This document shows, one piece after another, positions 1 through 10,052 of a stretch of 64,000 nt of DNA. The position numbers and the translations under genes are program-made. The notes beneath the pieces were generated by a model that saw only the letters and a list, made by a program, of their open reading frames with translations, did no database searches and was not told the origin of the DNA. Source of the DNA: Holtermannia corniformis (lineage: Eukaryota > Basidiomycota > Tremellomycetes > Holtermanniales); assembly GCA_001599935.1 (NCBI GenBank), contig BCIJ01000007.1, positions 506,168-570,167 on the forward strand. Reading direction: 5' to 3'. Numbering within the stretch: the stretch's first letter is position 1; each line of letters opens with the position of its first letter.

Positions 1-1580
1 CCTGATCCATCGACTCTCTCGCATGCCTCCGAGGGTCTTGCGCCAAACACTGCTTCGCTCGCCGCAGCCGACTTTGATGTCGACGTCCGGACTGGCTTCC
101 TGCCGCCATCGGGCAATGTCGAGCGCTTGCCGGCAGAGTATCAAGTATGGGAGCAAGCGCTGCAAGCGGCGCGGACAGCGCACGGGATGGGTCCTGGCAA
201 GGGATTGAAACTTGGAGGTGGTGTCGTCGAGGATGTTTGGCGTGCGGGCATCCAGTCTGTAAGTTGCTACTGCGCCGGATTTTCTCGTGCTGACAATCAA
301 AGATGCCGACACTGCCAACACAAAACCTTGCGACGCTTCCTCTTCTACGCCGTGCACATCTCGTCTTGTCCTTCCTTGTCCACTTTTACGTTCACACGGC
401 GCCATCCTCGTCACCCGTCAAGACTGTGGCCATGGCCAATGCGCAGACTGCACCTCTTGCCATCCCATCGTCCCTCTCGGTCCCTCTTCTCCACGTCTCC
501 CGACTACTCGGCCTCCCTCCGATCCTCACCTACTCCGACACGGTGCTCTGGAACTCGCAGAGCTCGGCCGTGAACCCGACCAAATCCTTTTCCATGCCAT
601 CGAACCCGCCCACCCGCATCCTCGAGTCCTTTACCAACACGCCGTCCGAAGACCACTTTTACCTCACTTCGGCATTGTGCGAGCTGTCTGGCGCCAAGTC
701 GCTCACGATCATGCGCCAGTCGCTCGACGAGCTGTTCCTCGGTGACAAGACGGCCATCAGGCGTTTGACAATCTACCTCGCACAGCTGTCCAAGCAGATT
801 GACGAGCTCGGCGACATCATCCTCGGCATGATGAACGGGTGTGAACCCGCCGTGTTCTATCATGCTATCCGGCCATGGTTCCGTGGTGGTGACGCCGACG
901 GTCCGGGGTCGTATGGCTGGGCGTTTCTCGGCCTTGAAGATGAAGATCAAGGGATCATTGGGCGTGAAGCGGAGAACACGATGGAGCCGCCCAAGACGTA
1001 CTGGGACGAGCAGGCGGCCAAGTGGGTCGATGGTCGAAGGTTCTCTGGCCCGTCGGCTGGCCAGAGCTCGGTCATCCACGCTTTGGATGTCTTCCTCACG
1101 GTCGACCACAACCCCGTCGAGGAGACGACCACGACCAGTGCGGACGAGGCCAAGCCTTCCGAGGCAAAGACGGAAAAGACGTTTCTGCACCGCATGCTGT
1201 CGTACATGCCCTACCCTCACCGCTCCTTTCTCGAACACCTCTCATCCCACCCGACCCCTCTTCGGCCGTTTGTTCAGTTCCATGCCGAAGCGCACCCGGC
1301 TCTCGCCGCGGCGTACGACAAGGCCTTGGCGTCACTGAAGACGCTGCGCGAGAAGCACATGCGCATCGTCAGCCTGTATATCATCCAGCAGGCGCGCCGA
1401 CCGCCTTCAGAGGAGATCAAGCGGTTGATTGGCACTGCGGACGACCAGGCTGAAGACGAGGCTATGGAGCCGGAACCGACCGACGAGCTGCGTGGGACCG
1501 GTGGCACGCCGCTGTTCCGGTTCTTGAAGATGTGCCGGGATAACACTACGCGGGCAATGATCAACCCAACGCGGGTATAG
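1..1580 (+). CDS. BNA2: Indoleamine 2,3-dioxygenase, 5' end outside the window
   Basis: Haem dioxygenase that opens the indole ring of L-tryptophan to N-formylkynurenine, the first step of the kynurenine route to NAD. Exons are <1..258 and 303..1580, joined in phase 0 over a 44-nt GT-AG intron. The first visible exon reads ADFDVDVRTGFLPP, typical of the family N-terminus, and the second starts with MPTLPTQNLATLPLLRRAHL. The conserved block RRFSGPSAGQSSVIHALDVF is present. MPYPHRSFL carries the expected proximal haem ligand histidine, codon 1218-1220. The visible part is 511 residues, longer than the roughly 400-450 usual for fungal IDOs; part of the excess is an acidic, threonine-rich insert just before the haem histidine. 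The ATG lies upstream of the window. The assignment is firm; that it is the NAD-pathway paralogue rather than a second IDO is inferred. Confidence 0.93.
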
Positions 1581-1923
1581 AGTATAGAGTCGTCGGATCG
1601 AGTCGAAGAGCATTGAACAGCAACAGCATTGTATAGAACGCATCACGGGGTTTGGGGTTCGGACGCATGCACACTCATTGCAAACGCGTTATGAAACATG
1701 CAGAGCACTCAAAGTGTCCATGTACAAACAAGCAAACAAGCAGGATCGAGATCCGTGCCGAGGGTCCGTCAAAGCCCAAGATGGAGAGTAATAGCTACAG
1801 GCGCTCGGTGTGCGCTTTTATGGCGAGTCTAAAGCAAGTAAGCTCAAGGTGAGCGCTCGGGGTGTCGGCGTCGGGCGAGGATACTGAGTCCTTGCTCTTT
1901 CAGCTGAGCGTGTCAGTCAGCAG
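1581..1923. other. Intergenic, convergent 3' ends
   Basis: Space between the stop codons of the IDO gene (+) and the minus-strand membrane protein gene. Short ORFs are present but show no family signal or splice-compatible extension. No structured RNA or repeat was seen. Confidence 0.6.
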
Positions 1924-3379
1924 TCACCGTCGGCGCGGGGTACATGCATGCAGTGCGAGGTCGCTCGCTGGCTCGTGGTCTTTCGGGATCTTGCCCGACG
2001 TGATTTGCAGATCGGTCGAGTACGCTTCATCTAGTAGTGTCGTGGTGTGCCCTGGATGACTGCCGGCTGTCAGTGGTTCGACCAGCCGCAGCGGGACGGT
2101 CACTGACGTCGGAAGCTGATGCAATTCGAATGCGAGTCTAAACGTCCCTTGCTTGCGAACAGAAATGTTGCTAGCCCAATCAGCCCCGACCCTGTGCAGC
2201 GCAGGCACTAACTCGAACACGGCCCACCCCGCTTCCTGATTGTCTAGACCCTCGGCCAGCACGACAAACGCATCGCGGTTGCCAAAGATCATTTCGCGAA
2301 ACCGAACCTCGTCGTGGTCACCGTGCGCGGGAAACCTCGCATTATCTGCTGGGAAGAAGGGTGTCGTGCCGCCGTGGGCAGGGTCGACTGGCGGCGCGAG
2401 TGGCGAGCAAGGGAGGTAGCGCCACAAGGCTGGATTCCGCGGCGAGCTGAGCATCGCTTCGTCCGAAGACCGATACAAGTCTGCGAGGTGAGTCGAGGAG
2501 GATGCAAAAGATCTATGGGCTTGAGCATAGATGCTCGCTGGAACGGGTGCCCAGAGCGAGGCGCTGACGATGAGCGAGACCCCGGCTATAGCGCTGAGCT
2601 AGTGATCAGATGCCGGCATTGCGCTTTGGTACTCGACGTACGCTGGCTGCGGCTGACTGAAATGATCGTATGCCATGACACGGACGATTGGCACCGGTTT
2701 GAGCGGCCGAGGGTCCTTTTGTGACTCTGACAAGTGGTGAGTAGGCAAAGGGATCGAGACTGCTGTTTACGCACGGCCCACTGCCCGACTACCCCTAGCG
2801 TGCTCCAAAGGTTCTAGCCGAAAAGTGCTGAGTGCAATCAGCGAGAACAACAAAACACGATGACACTCACAAGGATGACACTGGTGGTGGTGAGAGTGGT
2901 ATTGCCGGGACCGACTGGAAGACGGTGGGAGCCGAGGCGCGGCGCGGGTTGGCCGGTCGTGGAAGCACTGGCAGTGCGCTAGACGACGCGACGGGAAGAA
3001 ACCCACGGTAGACTCCATAGCGCTCGTGCTCCGACTCTTCACTTGACGACTCGTCGATGTCGTCGTCGCGATCGTACTGATCCCACCCAGAGGATGGTCG
3101 GGTCACGTCACCCGTGCTCGGCGGGGTCTGCTCACCGAAAGACGCAGAGGCCGCCGACGAGGCTGAATCGTCACTGAGCAGTGCCGAGATGCTGATCCGC
3201 CTGGCTGCAGTCCACTCGAGGTCTGTACGCCCCAAAGGGCTGTAGAGATCGTGTGCGTGACCCGTCGGAGATTGTCTTCTGTCCCTCCGCGATCAGCTCG
3301 GACGCGGCGCATCAGATGGTTAGGTTTACCTTTGTGGATTATGACTATTATCAGACGGCTCGTCCGGGGTAGTTTCCAT
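1924..3379 (-). CDS. Hypothetical protein with a central hydrophobic segment
   Basis: Five exons can be joined in consistent phase: 3379..3330, 3278..2871, 2827..2775, 2726..2642 and 2593..1924, giving 421 residues. All introns are GT-AG and 44-52 nt. The start was chosen because METTPDEPSDN is the first ATG that enters this frame. Residues 1-170 are Ser/Pro/Asp-rich and look disordered (ESSSEESEHERYG). Exon 5 opens with a possible membrane helix, AIAGVSLIVSASLW. A roughly 190-residue conserved-looking tail with no recognised domain follows; it contains FREMIFGNRDAFVVLAEGLD and WAVFELVPALHR. No function can be assigned. The exon model rests on splice signals and phase only, so exon 3 or 4 could be wrong. 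Confidence 0.6.
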
Positions 3380-4117
3380 TATTGTGCACGTTCGCTGGTC
3401 GAGCTCTCGCCGCGGGGCTGGCCTCTTATACAGACGGGGTCGGTGCGCCCTGCTTCCCTCTGCGCGGCCGTCCCCCTTTCGCGAGCTGACGCAAGAAGCA
3501 TGCCGCCAAGCCCTGACAGCTGGTTGTCACCGTGTATGTGTGGAGCTGCCGGGACAGACCGGACGCTCAGGGGACGGCAATCAAGCGAGTGTGGATCGCT
3601 GAGCAAACGCCCGTCGGGTGATTAATGCTCTGCCTTGGCTACGGCGGCCATGTACCGCGAAGAACACTGCGCACGAAGCAGAACGCTCGTCTGCTCCACC
3701 GCACAGCAGCTCGCGCTCTTCCTGCAGCATCGCTGACGAGGCGAGCAAGAGCACAGCTGTCGCACAAAGGACGCCAGCCGAGCGTCCTTCGCCGGTGAGA
3801 GCCAGTGATCGATCGCGAGGGAGGCCAATTTGCATGCCCGGCCGGCAAGCTTGATCTGTGCCAAGACGCAAAGGACGCCCGAGATAGCACAGACACGGCG
3901 AACGTCGCCATTAGCGTCCACCACGGGCCTCACCCTCAACGTCATCCGCACCGAGTCCGATCCGTCCGTGGGTCGAGTGCTCACGATTCGTCATGAGCTC
4001 GGCGAGAACGCAGGGCGAGCTAGCGTCGGCGACTTTTCCGATTGTCATCGACGAGGGCGATGCGGTTAAAATGTACATGGCGACCTCGTCCTACACGCCG
4101 CCACCCCGTCGCCAGAA
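3380..4117. other. Intergenic: upstream of the membrane protein gene, downstream of TFIIS
   Basis: 738 bp between the start of the minus-strand membrane protein gene and the TFIIS stop codon. A 120-codon minus frame at 3622-3984 opens only with GTG, has no family signal and no convincing splice partners. I see no supported gene here; it probably holds the promoter and 5' leader of the membrane protein gene. Confidence 0.5.
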
Positions 4118-5697
4118 TTAGCTAAACTTCCATCGATTACCGCAATTCTGCCCGGCCATCGTCAGTACAAGGTTTGCCAGTTTATGGGGACTTGAACTCA
4201 CTCTGCACCTGTACACAGGCGCCCAGGGGTCAGCACGACCCGCACGGTCATTAGGGCGAGCTGAAACACGTACGTGACAAACGTCTACGTAGCCTCGTTT
4301 AGCGCACAGACAGGGGCCATGGCCATAAACTCACCGTCATTGGCTCATCCGCACTCCTCGTCTGCATCTGATAATAGGTGCACTTGCGCTGCTGACACCG
4401 TCCGCACTTGAATGCGTCCGTCTCGGCCTGGGATGGTGAGTTGCAGCTGTGCCTTGATTGCAGTCAACCCACCTGCGTCTCGCCCGCCGACATGGCCTTG
4501 AACAGGTTCTCCTTTTCAATCTTGGCCGTCAGCATCTTGAGCTTGTCCGATGCCATCTCGTCCTTTGACATGACCGCGAGCTTTTCCGGCGCAAGCTCGG
4601 CCGTCACAAGTGCATTCCGAAGCCCCGGATTCGACTTGTCTTTGAGATTCAGAAAGAGCGACCTCATCTCTGCGTCGGTCAGCATATCCTGGTCACGAGG
4701 TCGCTAGCGATGCACGTACTCGCTCGGTACTCGTTTCCGCTGTTGGCCTTGTGCAGATCAAACACGGCCTTTTCGATCGCTACTGCCCTAGCTGAAAGAG
4801 TTTTGACCGCTGCAGATTATTAATAAGACAACCCTTGCGTAGGGTCAGCCCACTGACACGCATTGCTGTCACCCGCAAGCGCATCGTAGCACATGACCAC
4901 ACACTTGTCCCGCACCGAGTCACCCTGCGAGTCTTCCGCGCTCAGTGAGCTCAGGCCGTCGCTCTTGGCCGTCCGCGGCGTCTTGCGGTCCGAGACGATC
5001 GTTGGCAGTGGGTCGGCGCCTGGGGATTGCGAGTGCGATTGCGAGGTGGAGGCGGTCGGTTCGGCTTTGACGGCAGATTCAGACTTGACGGCCGGTGAGG
5101 CCGGTTTGCTGGCTGGGAATAGTCAGTGCTGTGCAGACGTAGGGCACCTGCGCGTGATTGGAACGGTGCGGCTCGAAACAATTCCGCACAGCTGCTGAAA
5201 GTAGCCATGCTCGACTCTAGCGAGCTAACAGTCGTTTCCACAAGCACCGTAATCACTCCCGCCGCAGCAAGCGACACCCACCTTCCTGTTTGACCCGCTT
5301 GGCCCCATCCTCAGCCTTGACATCGCCCTCATCGTCCCGCTCGCGCTTGCGCTTCTTGCCCTCCTCGACCGCCTCCTTCCACTTCTTGACAATCTCCTTG
5401 GCAAGTGCAGCAATATTCGGCTTGGCATGGTTCCGTAGCTTGCCGATTGCGACACCTGCTTTGGTAGTCTGATCCGGGATTAGTACCAGCATGAAGCAGA
5501 CCGGGAAGCTTTACGCACGCGGAGAATGTCTTCATTCGCCACGACATCCGTTTTGAGCTTTTCCAAGATGTTCAGGACGTCCTGTGAGTGGATCAGAGCT
5601 GCTCCGTACACTCAGCACAGCGACTCACCTCGTACTTCTCCGCCTGGTTCGCGACGGCGAGCGCCTTGATCTGCGCTGCGAGCTCGGTCGCGTCCAT
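4118..5697 (-). CDS. DST1: Transcription elongation factor TFIIS
   Basis: Rescues backtracked RNA polymerase II by stimulating transcript cleavage. Ten exons join in phase: 5697..5629, 5581..5519, 5468..5282, 5112..4860, 4787..4720, 4669..4473, 4427..4335, 4284..4274, 4208..4202 and 4147..4118, giving 325 aa. Domain I (LW/TFIIN) is at the N-terminus with [20 protein letters not shown] Ser/Lys-rich linker follows. Domain II contains [20 protein letters not shown] and [18 protein letters not shown]. The C-terminal zinc ribbon has both cysteine pairs, [11 protein letters not shown] and [11 protein letters not shown], and the catalytic acidic hairpin [11 protein letters not shown]. The start MDATELAAQ is the natural family start. 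The intron after exon 3 is unusually long for this window (169 nt). Exons of 11 and 7 nt encode the middle of the ribbon. Confidence 0.95.
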
Positions 5698-6191
5698 CTT
5701 GGCTGATACAAGAGAAGTCTCAGCTTCGCTGTAGCCGACTCCATCGCCTGCCTTACCTTGTCCAAGTTCGCCGAGTCGTTGTCGAGCCTCAGCACTGACA
5801 CAAACAACGAACTGATCCGAATCGCGCGCCTACTACCGACGCGCTGATAATTTGCGCGTGGGCAAGCCTAAAACGGCATTTCACCGTGACCCGGAGCAAC
5901 TATGTAACCCCCCGTTGACCTGTGCAGAGAATTTCAGACGTCTCCTTGAGCGTCTTACATCTTCCTACCCGCCGCTGGATCATCACTGTGAGTATTCATT
6001 CTTCTAGTAGCAAATACAGCAGCGCCGGCATCAATGACGATACACGCACTGGGCACTGAACGCACTCAAAGAGGGCGTTTGTGATTATAACGCTAATTCC
6101 CACTCCTCCTTGGATGGGGCGGGCCTAGAAAACCCGTGACTGAGCTCGTCGGCGCTGCTGTCTCTTGTTCGGCTCTACTCATTGGCTGGGA
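5698..6191. promoter_or_regulatory. Divergent promoter region, TFIIS / LCP5
   Basis: 494 bp between the start codons of TFIIS (-) and LCP5 (+). It must hold both promoters. No clear TATA box or repeat was identified; frames crossing it lack coding signals. Confidence 0.5.
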
Positions 6192-7489
6192 ATGGATGCT
6201 GACGAGCTGTTCAGAGCCATGGCCGACGTGGACACGCCGCCGTCGATGGACGAGCTTGTCAAGCTGTATGACAGCCTGCACACGGCCGTCGAAGCGACCA
6301 TGTCGTCTTCCGCGCCGCTCTTGACCAAGTGAGTCTTCTGCAGACTGGCTATGACTGGACTGACGCCTGGCAGAGTGCGCAACTCTGACGCCGAGCTGGA
6401 TCTCTCCTCCGGTCTCTCCCTCCTTTTACTCCGCCCTCACCTACTCCTAACTTCGCTGCATCACCTCGTCCTCCTGCTTGCATTCCGTATCACATCCACC
6501 ACTCAGCTCAGCACTCCAACTGCCACCAACTCGACCTCGCTACGCGTCCCTTACGCCTCTGCAGCACGACCTTCGCGGCCAGAGGGTGTCGATGAACTCG
6601 AGGACGAACTGGCAGGAGAGCTCGTCCTCTGCCAGGAGATCATGGAAAAGGTCAAGGGTCTTGAAGGCAAGGTTGCATACCAGGTCAAGAAGCTCGTCAA
6701 CATGGCCGAGGCCGAAGAGGCCAAGCCGAAGAACGTCGATGAGGATGACGACGTCGAGGAGGGTGAGTCTCACGCAAAGTACTGATAATCGTGCTGACAT
6801 GGACAGATCCGCTTTCGTACCGCCCGAACGCTGCTGCCATGCTTGCGTCTGCGCGCAAGGCTCGTGCGCCGTCAGCCCCTGCCTCAGACGACGAAGCTGC
6901 TGGTACCTCGAGCGGCGTGTACAAGCCGCCGCGCGTGGCCGCCGTTCCTTACGTAGAAACGCGCGGGCCTCGTCGAACGGACCGCAAGGCGCCAGCCCTG
7001 CTGTCCGAGTTTGCCTCTCAGATGGACTCTGCGCCAGTGCTCGAGAGCACCTCGGGTCTCGCAACAAGACCTGCCGCCGCTCTCGGTCACACCAACAGCG
7101 TGTCCAGCGCGCGCGCAAAGGAGCTTGCGCGCATGAACGAGTTTGAAGAGGAGAACATGACTCGTCTCGTCACGACTAAAGCCGAAGCCCGGCGACGAAT
7201 CGAAGACGAGGAAAGCCTGGCTCTCGGTTTCGGTGTTGGAGGCGGCAAACGCAGCCGCCAGCGCCGCCAGGGCGGGCTCGAAGCCGAAATGGAGGGCGTG
7301 TTGGGCGATCGTGGTGGTCGCGAGATGTGGGACGGCGTCGGCCGCGGATTGGGCAAGCGCGACGGTCTGCTCGAGAAGAGTCGCAAACGTGGCGTCGAGC
7401 GCGCAGACGAGGGCTTCACCGATGGGCCGGCCAAGCGCGGCAAGTTCCAACGCGAGATCAAACGCGCCAAAAAGGGCGGCAAGCGATGA
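6192..7489 (+). CDS. LCP5: U3 snoRNP / Sas10-C1D family protein (Lcp5, neuroguidin)
   Basis: Nucleolar small-subunit processome factor needed for 18S rRNA maturation. Exons 6192..6328, 6374..6762 and 6807..7489 join in phase to 402 aa. After a short acidic N-terminus comes the Sas10/Utp3/C1D helical domain (GLSLLLLRPHLLLTSLHHLV, then ELVLCQEIMEKVKGLEGKVAYQV, written here in two parts). The conserved motif YKPPRVAAVPY follows, then a block around ELARMNEFEEENMTRLVTTK, both typical of Lcp5/neuroguidin. The C-terminus is glycine- and basic-rich (KRGKFQREIKRAKKGGKR), fitting nucleolar RNP binding. The start ATG opens directly into an acidic segment, MDADELFRAM. The gene is divergent from TFIIS. 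Confidence 0.88.
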
Positions 7490-7601
7490 TTGTACGCGTA
7501 CTGATCCACCTGCATGCATTGTTGTACACGTCACCACGGTGGGAGCATGCCTGAGACAGTCTTGCGATTCGATCGGCGTATTCCAAATATCGCGTGCATG
7601 G

Positions 7602-7607
7602 TATAAA
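7602..7607 (+). promoter_or_regulatory. TATA-box-like element
   Basis: TATAAA in the context GGTATAAAGG, about 85 bp upstream of the ATG at 7692. Position and sequence fit a core promoter for the next gene. The transcription start itself is not visible. Confidence 0.5.
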
Positions 7608-7691
7608 GGCGGAATGACAGCGGCTTCCTGTCCCATTGTACATCCACAATCGTATCGCAACTGTTACCTCAAGTTACATACAAACCTCATC

Positions 7692-8611
7692 ATGCTCACC
7701 ATCAGTATCAAGCGCGCCGTCGCGGCCGTCCTCTCTCTGCCTGCCATGATCCGCATTGGTTACGACGCGCTCAAGACGTACGGCTGCCTCTTGGAGGTGT
7801 CGACGGCTCAGCACACCTCCATCTCCATCTATACCGTCAACCTCGTCACGTCCGCCAAGTCGCCTAAGCCGCCTCGCCACCGCCTCACCCTCATCCTCCC
7901 CGACGTCCTCGGCGCCACCACAGCCCACGAACGTCATACCCGAGCCATTTTCCTCACCAAGGGCAGCATCACGGCGTTCTCCCAGCGCGGAGCTGCGCCA
8001 GTCGAGCCTCGCACTGTTGTTGGTAGAGCGAACCGCTTCGTCGGTCTCACGCTCTGGGAGACGTCATTTGTGACGCGTACCCCGAGCAAGACGAGTGCTA
8101 GGTATTGGGCTTGGATGATGGCCGCGGACGAGCCGCGTGGGAAGGAGGCCTGGCTGTCGCTCGCAGCGCCCCAGGAAGCGTGCAAGAGGTTGGGCGAGTG
8201 GATCGTCTCTTTTGGTCGCAAGGTGAGATTTGCCACTCGGCCCGAGTCGAGCGCAAGGCTGACTTTGGATCCCAGGGCGAACCGATCAGTATCAAGTACC
8301 ACCGCCAGCCCAGTTATGGGATCAACTACGACAGCAAGCTCAAGCCCACAACACTCCTCGCACTCAATATCTACCCTTCGGCGCCACATGTCGAGTACCT
8401 CCCTGTCGTCAACGTCAAACCACAAACGCTCCAGTCGATTGCGGCCGTCGGCGGCGATGCCTCGTTCCTGCCGTGGCGCGTACCACGATACCACAACAGC
8501 ATCGTCAGCGATGCAAGAATGGGCGCGATTGCATGGTGGCGAATGATGGTTCCCGAAGGCCAGGCGACAGCAAAAGCGCATGTGTCCTGCTCCTCGAGCT
8601 GCCTGTGCTGA
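7692..8611 (+). CDS. Hypothetical protein
   Basis: Two exons, 7692..8222 and 8276..8611, join in phase 0 over a 53-nt intron with a GGCTGAC branch motif, giving 288 aa. The start is the first ATG after a good TATA element and is followed by MLTISIKRAVAAVLSLPAMI, an amphipathic or weakly hydrophobic N-terminus that could be a targeting sequence. The body alternates short strand-like stretches (ISIYTVNLVTSA, HRLTLILPDVLGA) with aromatic-rich segments (ARYWAWMMA, YHRQPSYGINYDS). I do not recognise the family. The second exon is supported mainly by the intron signals and the sustained open frame. Confidence 0.6.
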
Positions 8612-8861
8612 TGATCAGGATCACGTTTGCCGTCCGAACACGTCCAACGGCAAGGTGCACGATTAGGTCTGCTTGCGTCTAGGCTGTGTTTGTATGAGCG
8701 GGTCGCTAGTGATTATAATTATGAATGTGTGTGATTGCCTCCATGCCTGCGTGCCAAGCATCCTTTCACACCAGACATCCTTTCGACACACGAAACGCTA
8801 TAGCGTCTCATTGTCAGTGCTGATCCACACACGACAACCTACATGGCCCGCCCGCCAAAGC

Positions 8862-9914
8862 ATGGAGCATGTTCGCGTCCGTGCAGCCGACGATGCGTCG
8901 TCTGACGAAACGGCCTTCTTCAACTTGACGTGGTGGCAAATCCTCTGCTTGAGCTTTGGCGCCATTGCCATCCTTGGTGTTGGGAGCTGGATGGTGATTC
9001 AGCGGCTTCGACATCGCAAGAAGATGCGACAACGACCGGATCCGCTACTGCCTACGACTCAACCGACATCAGAACGTGGAGTGAGTGAAGCAAGTATAGA
9101 CACTCTTGGGTCGCAGCTGGATCGCAAGTTGATCGCAAAGGACAAGCATGACGGGATCGAGATGCATCACCGGCGAAGGGACGGTGGCAGGCGGGAGCAG
9201 CGCGCTCGGGAAGAACGAGACAAGCCGGCAAAGCGGTTTCGAGACTCGGTGTTCAGCAGCTATCACAGCATGAAGCGGGCAGCAGTCAAATTGCGATACA
9301 TGGAGGCCAAAGCCAAACTGAAAGAAGAGCTCAAACGTGAAGCTTTGGCGAAGGAGAAGAAGAAGGTCAAAGAATACGAGCGAGAGCGCGAGAGCCCAGA
9401 GGAGCGAGAGGCCAGACGGCGACGGCGACGTGAGAGACGCGAGCGGGAAGAGCGCAGGCGCAAAGAAGCTTCGAGCCGTGATCGAGAGGATACTCACCGA
9501 GAACGCAGGCCCCGGCGGAACGAGGGCGAACGCAAGGGGCGCACCCACAAACCACGCAGCGTATCACCCACATCAATCTACTCGCAACGAGACACAGTCA
9601 TTCTTTCCGTACCGACTCTTGGACACAGCATAGGACCAGACCCGAAAGCACTTCAGCCGGTGCCCAAGAGGAAGCAAAGACAGCCTTCCGTCGACGAGGT
9701 GTCTTATGCTAGCTACGAGGACATTTTTTCTGAGTATGCAACAGACGATCCGGAAGATCGAAGAAAATCTATGCGGAAGAGCGCATATCCCCACCAAGTT
9801 GATATCGAGGAGCTAGCGCGAGATGAGTCCGCTACATCCGGAGCGGGAGGGCTGAACGCGGCAATCTGGCAGACAGCACTCCAGTGGGGTCGCAAGGCGG
9901 GGCTGAAGGCATGA
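8862..9914 (+). CDS. Hypothetical single-pass membrane protein with a charged coiled coil
   Basis: Single uninterrupted exon encoding 350 aa from the ATG at 8862. The frame is open further upstream, but that part is low-complexity leader sequence. Residues 1-22 are polar. Residues about 25-47 form one clear membrane helix (WWQILCLSFGAIAILGVGSW), followed by a basic stop-transfer segment (RLRHRKKMRQR). Residues about 140-235 are an extremely charged Arg/Lys/Glu helix of alternating KE and RE runs, probably a single alpha-helix or coiled coil. The tail contains the acidic-aromatic EVSYASYEDIFSEYATDD. The predicted topology is short lumenal or external N-terminus and long cytosolic C-terminus. 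No known family was recognised. Lack of introns is unusual for this window. Confidence 0.6.
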   Translation: MEHVRVRAADDASSDETAFFNLTWWQILCLSFGAIAILGVGSWMVIQRLRHRKKMRQRPDPLLPTTQPTSERGVSEASIDTLGSQLDRKLIAKDKHDGIEMHHRRRDGGRREQRAREERDKPAKRFRDSVFSSYHSMKRAAVKLRYMEAKAKLKEELKREALAKEKKKVKEYERERESPEEREARRRRRRERREREERRRKEASSRDREDTHRERRPRRNEGERKGRTHKPRSVSPTSIYSQRDTVILSVPTLGHSIGPDPKALQPVPKRKQRQPSVDEVSYASYEDIFSEYATDDPEDRRKSMRKSAYPHQVDIEELARDESATSGAGGLNAAIWQTALQWGRKAGLKA

Positions 9915-10052
9915 TTCTGGGCTCTGTGGATAATGGCTTGATGTCACTGGCGAACGGGGCCATGGGCAAGGTCAAAAGAGTGTGATTCCACCATGCATAT
10001 GGTTGTTTTGGACGACAGCTTGCTCAGCTCTATTTGTAGGTGGTGCCCTCGC

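Noticed and set aside
504..1238. Minus-strand 244-codon open frame
   Set aside because: Fully antisense to the conserved IDO exon; no start context, no family signal.
3622..3984. 120-codon minus frame in the spacer between two genes
   Set aside because: Opens with GTG only, Cys/Arg/Ser-rich like noise, no splice partners.
4185..4205. Second B-box-like string GAGTTCAAGTCCC (minus)
   Set aside because: T-stem does not pair and it lies in the last intron of TFIIS.
6884..7660. Minus-strand 258-codon open frame
   Set aside because: Shadow of LCP5 exon 3 with Ala/Leu-rich antisense composition.
7233..8546. 437-codon plus frame
   Set aside because: Joins an out-of-frame read of LCP5 with the true start at 7692 by chance; only the part from 7692 is coding.
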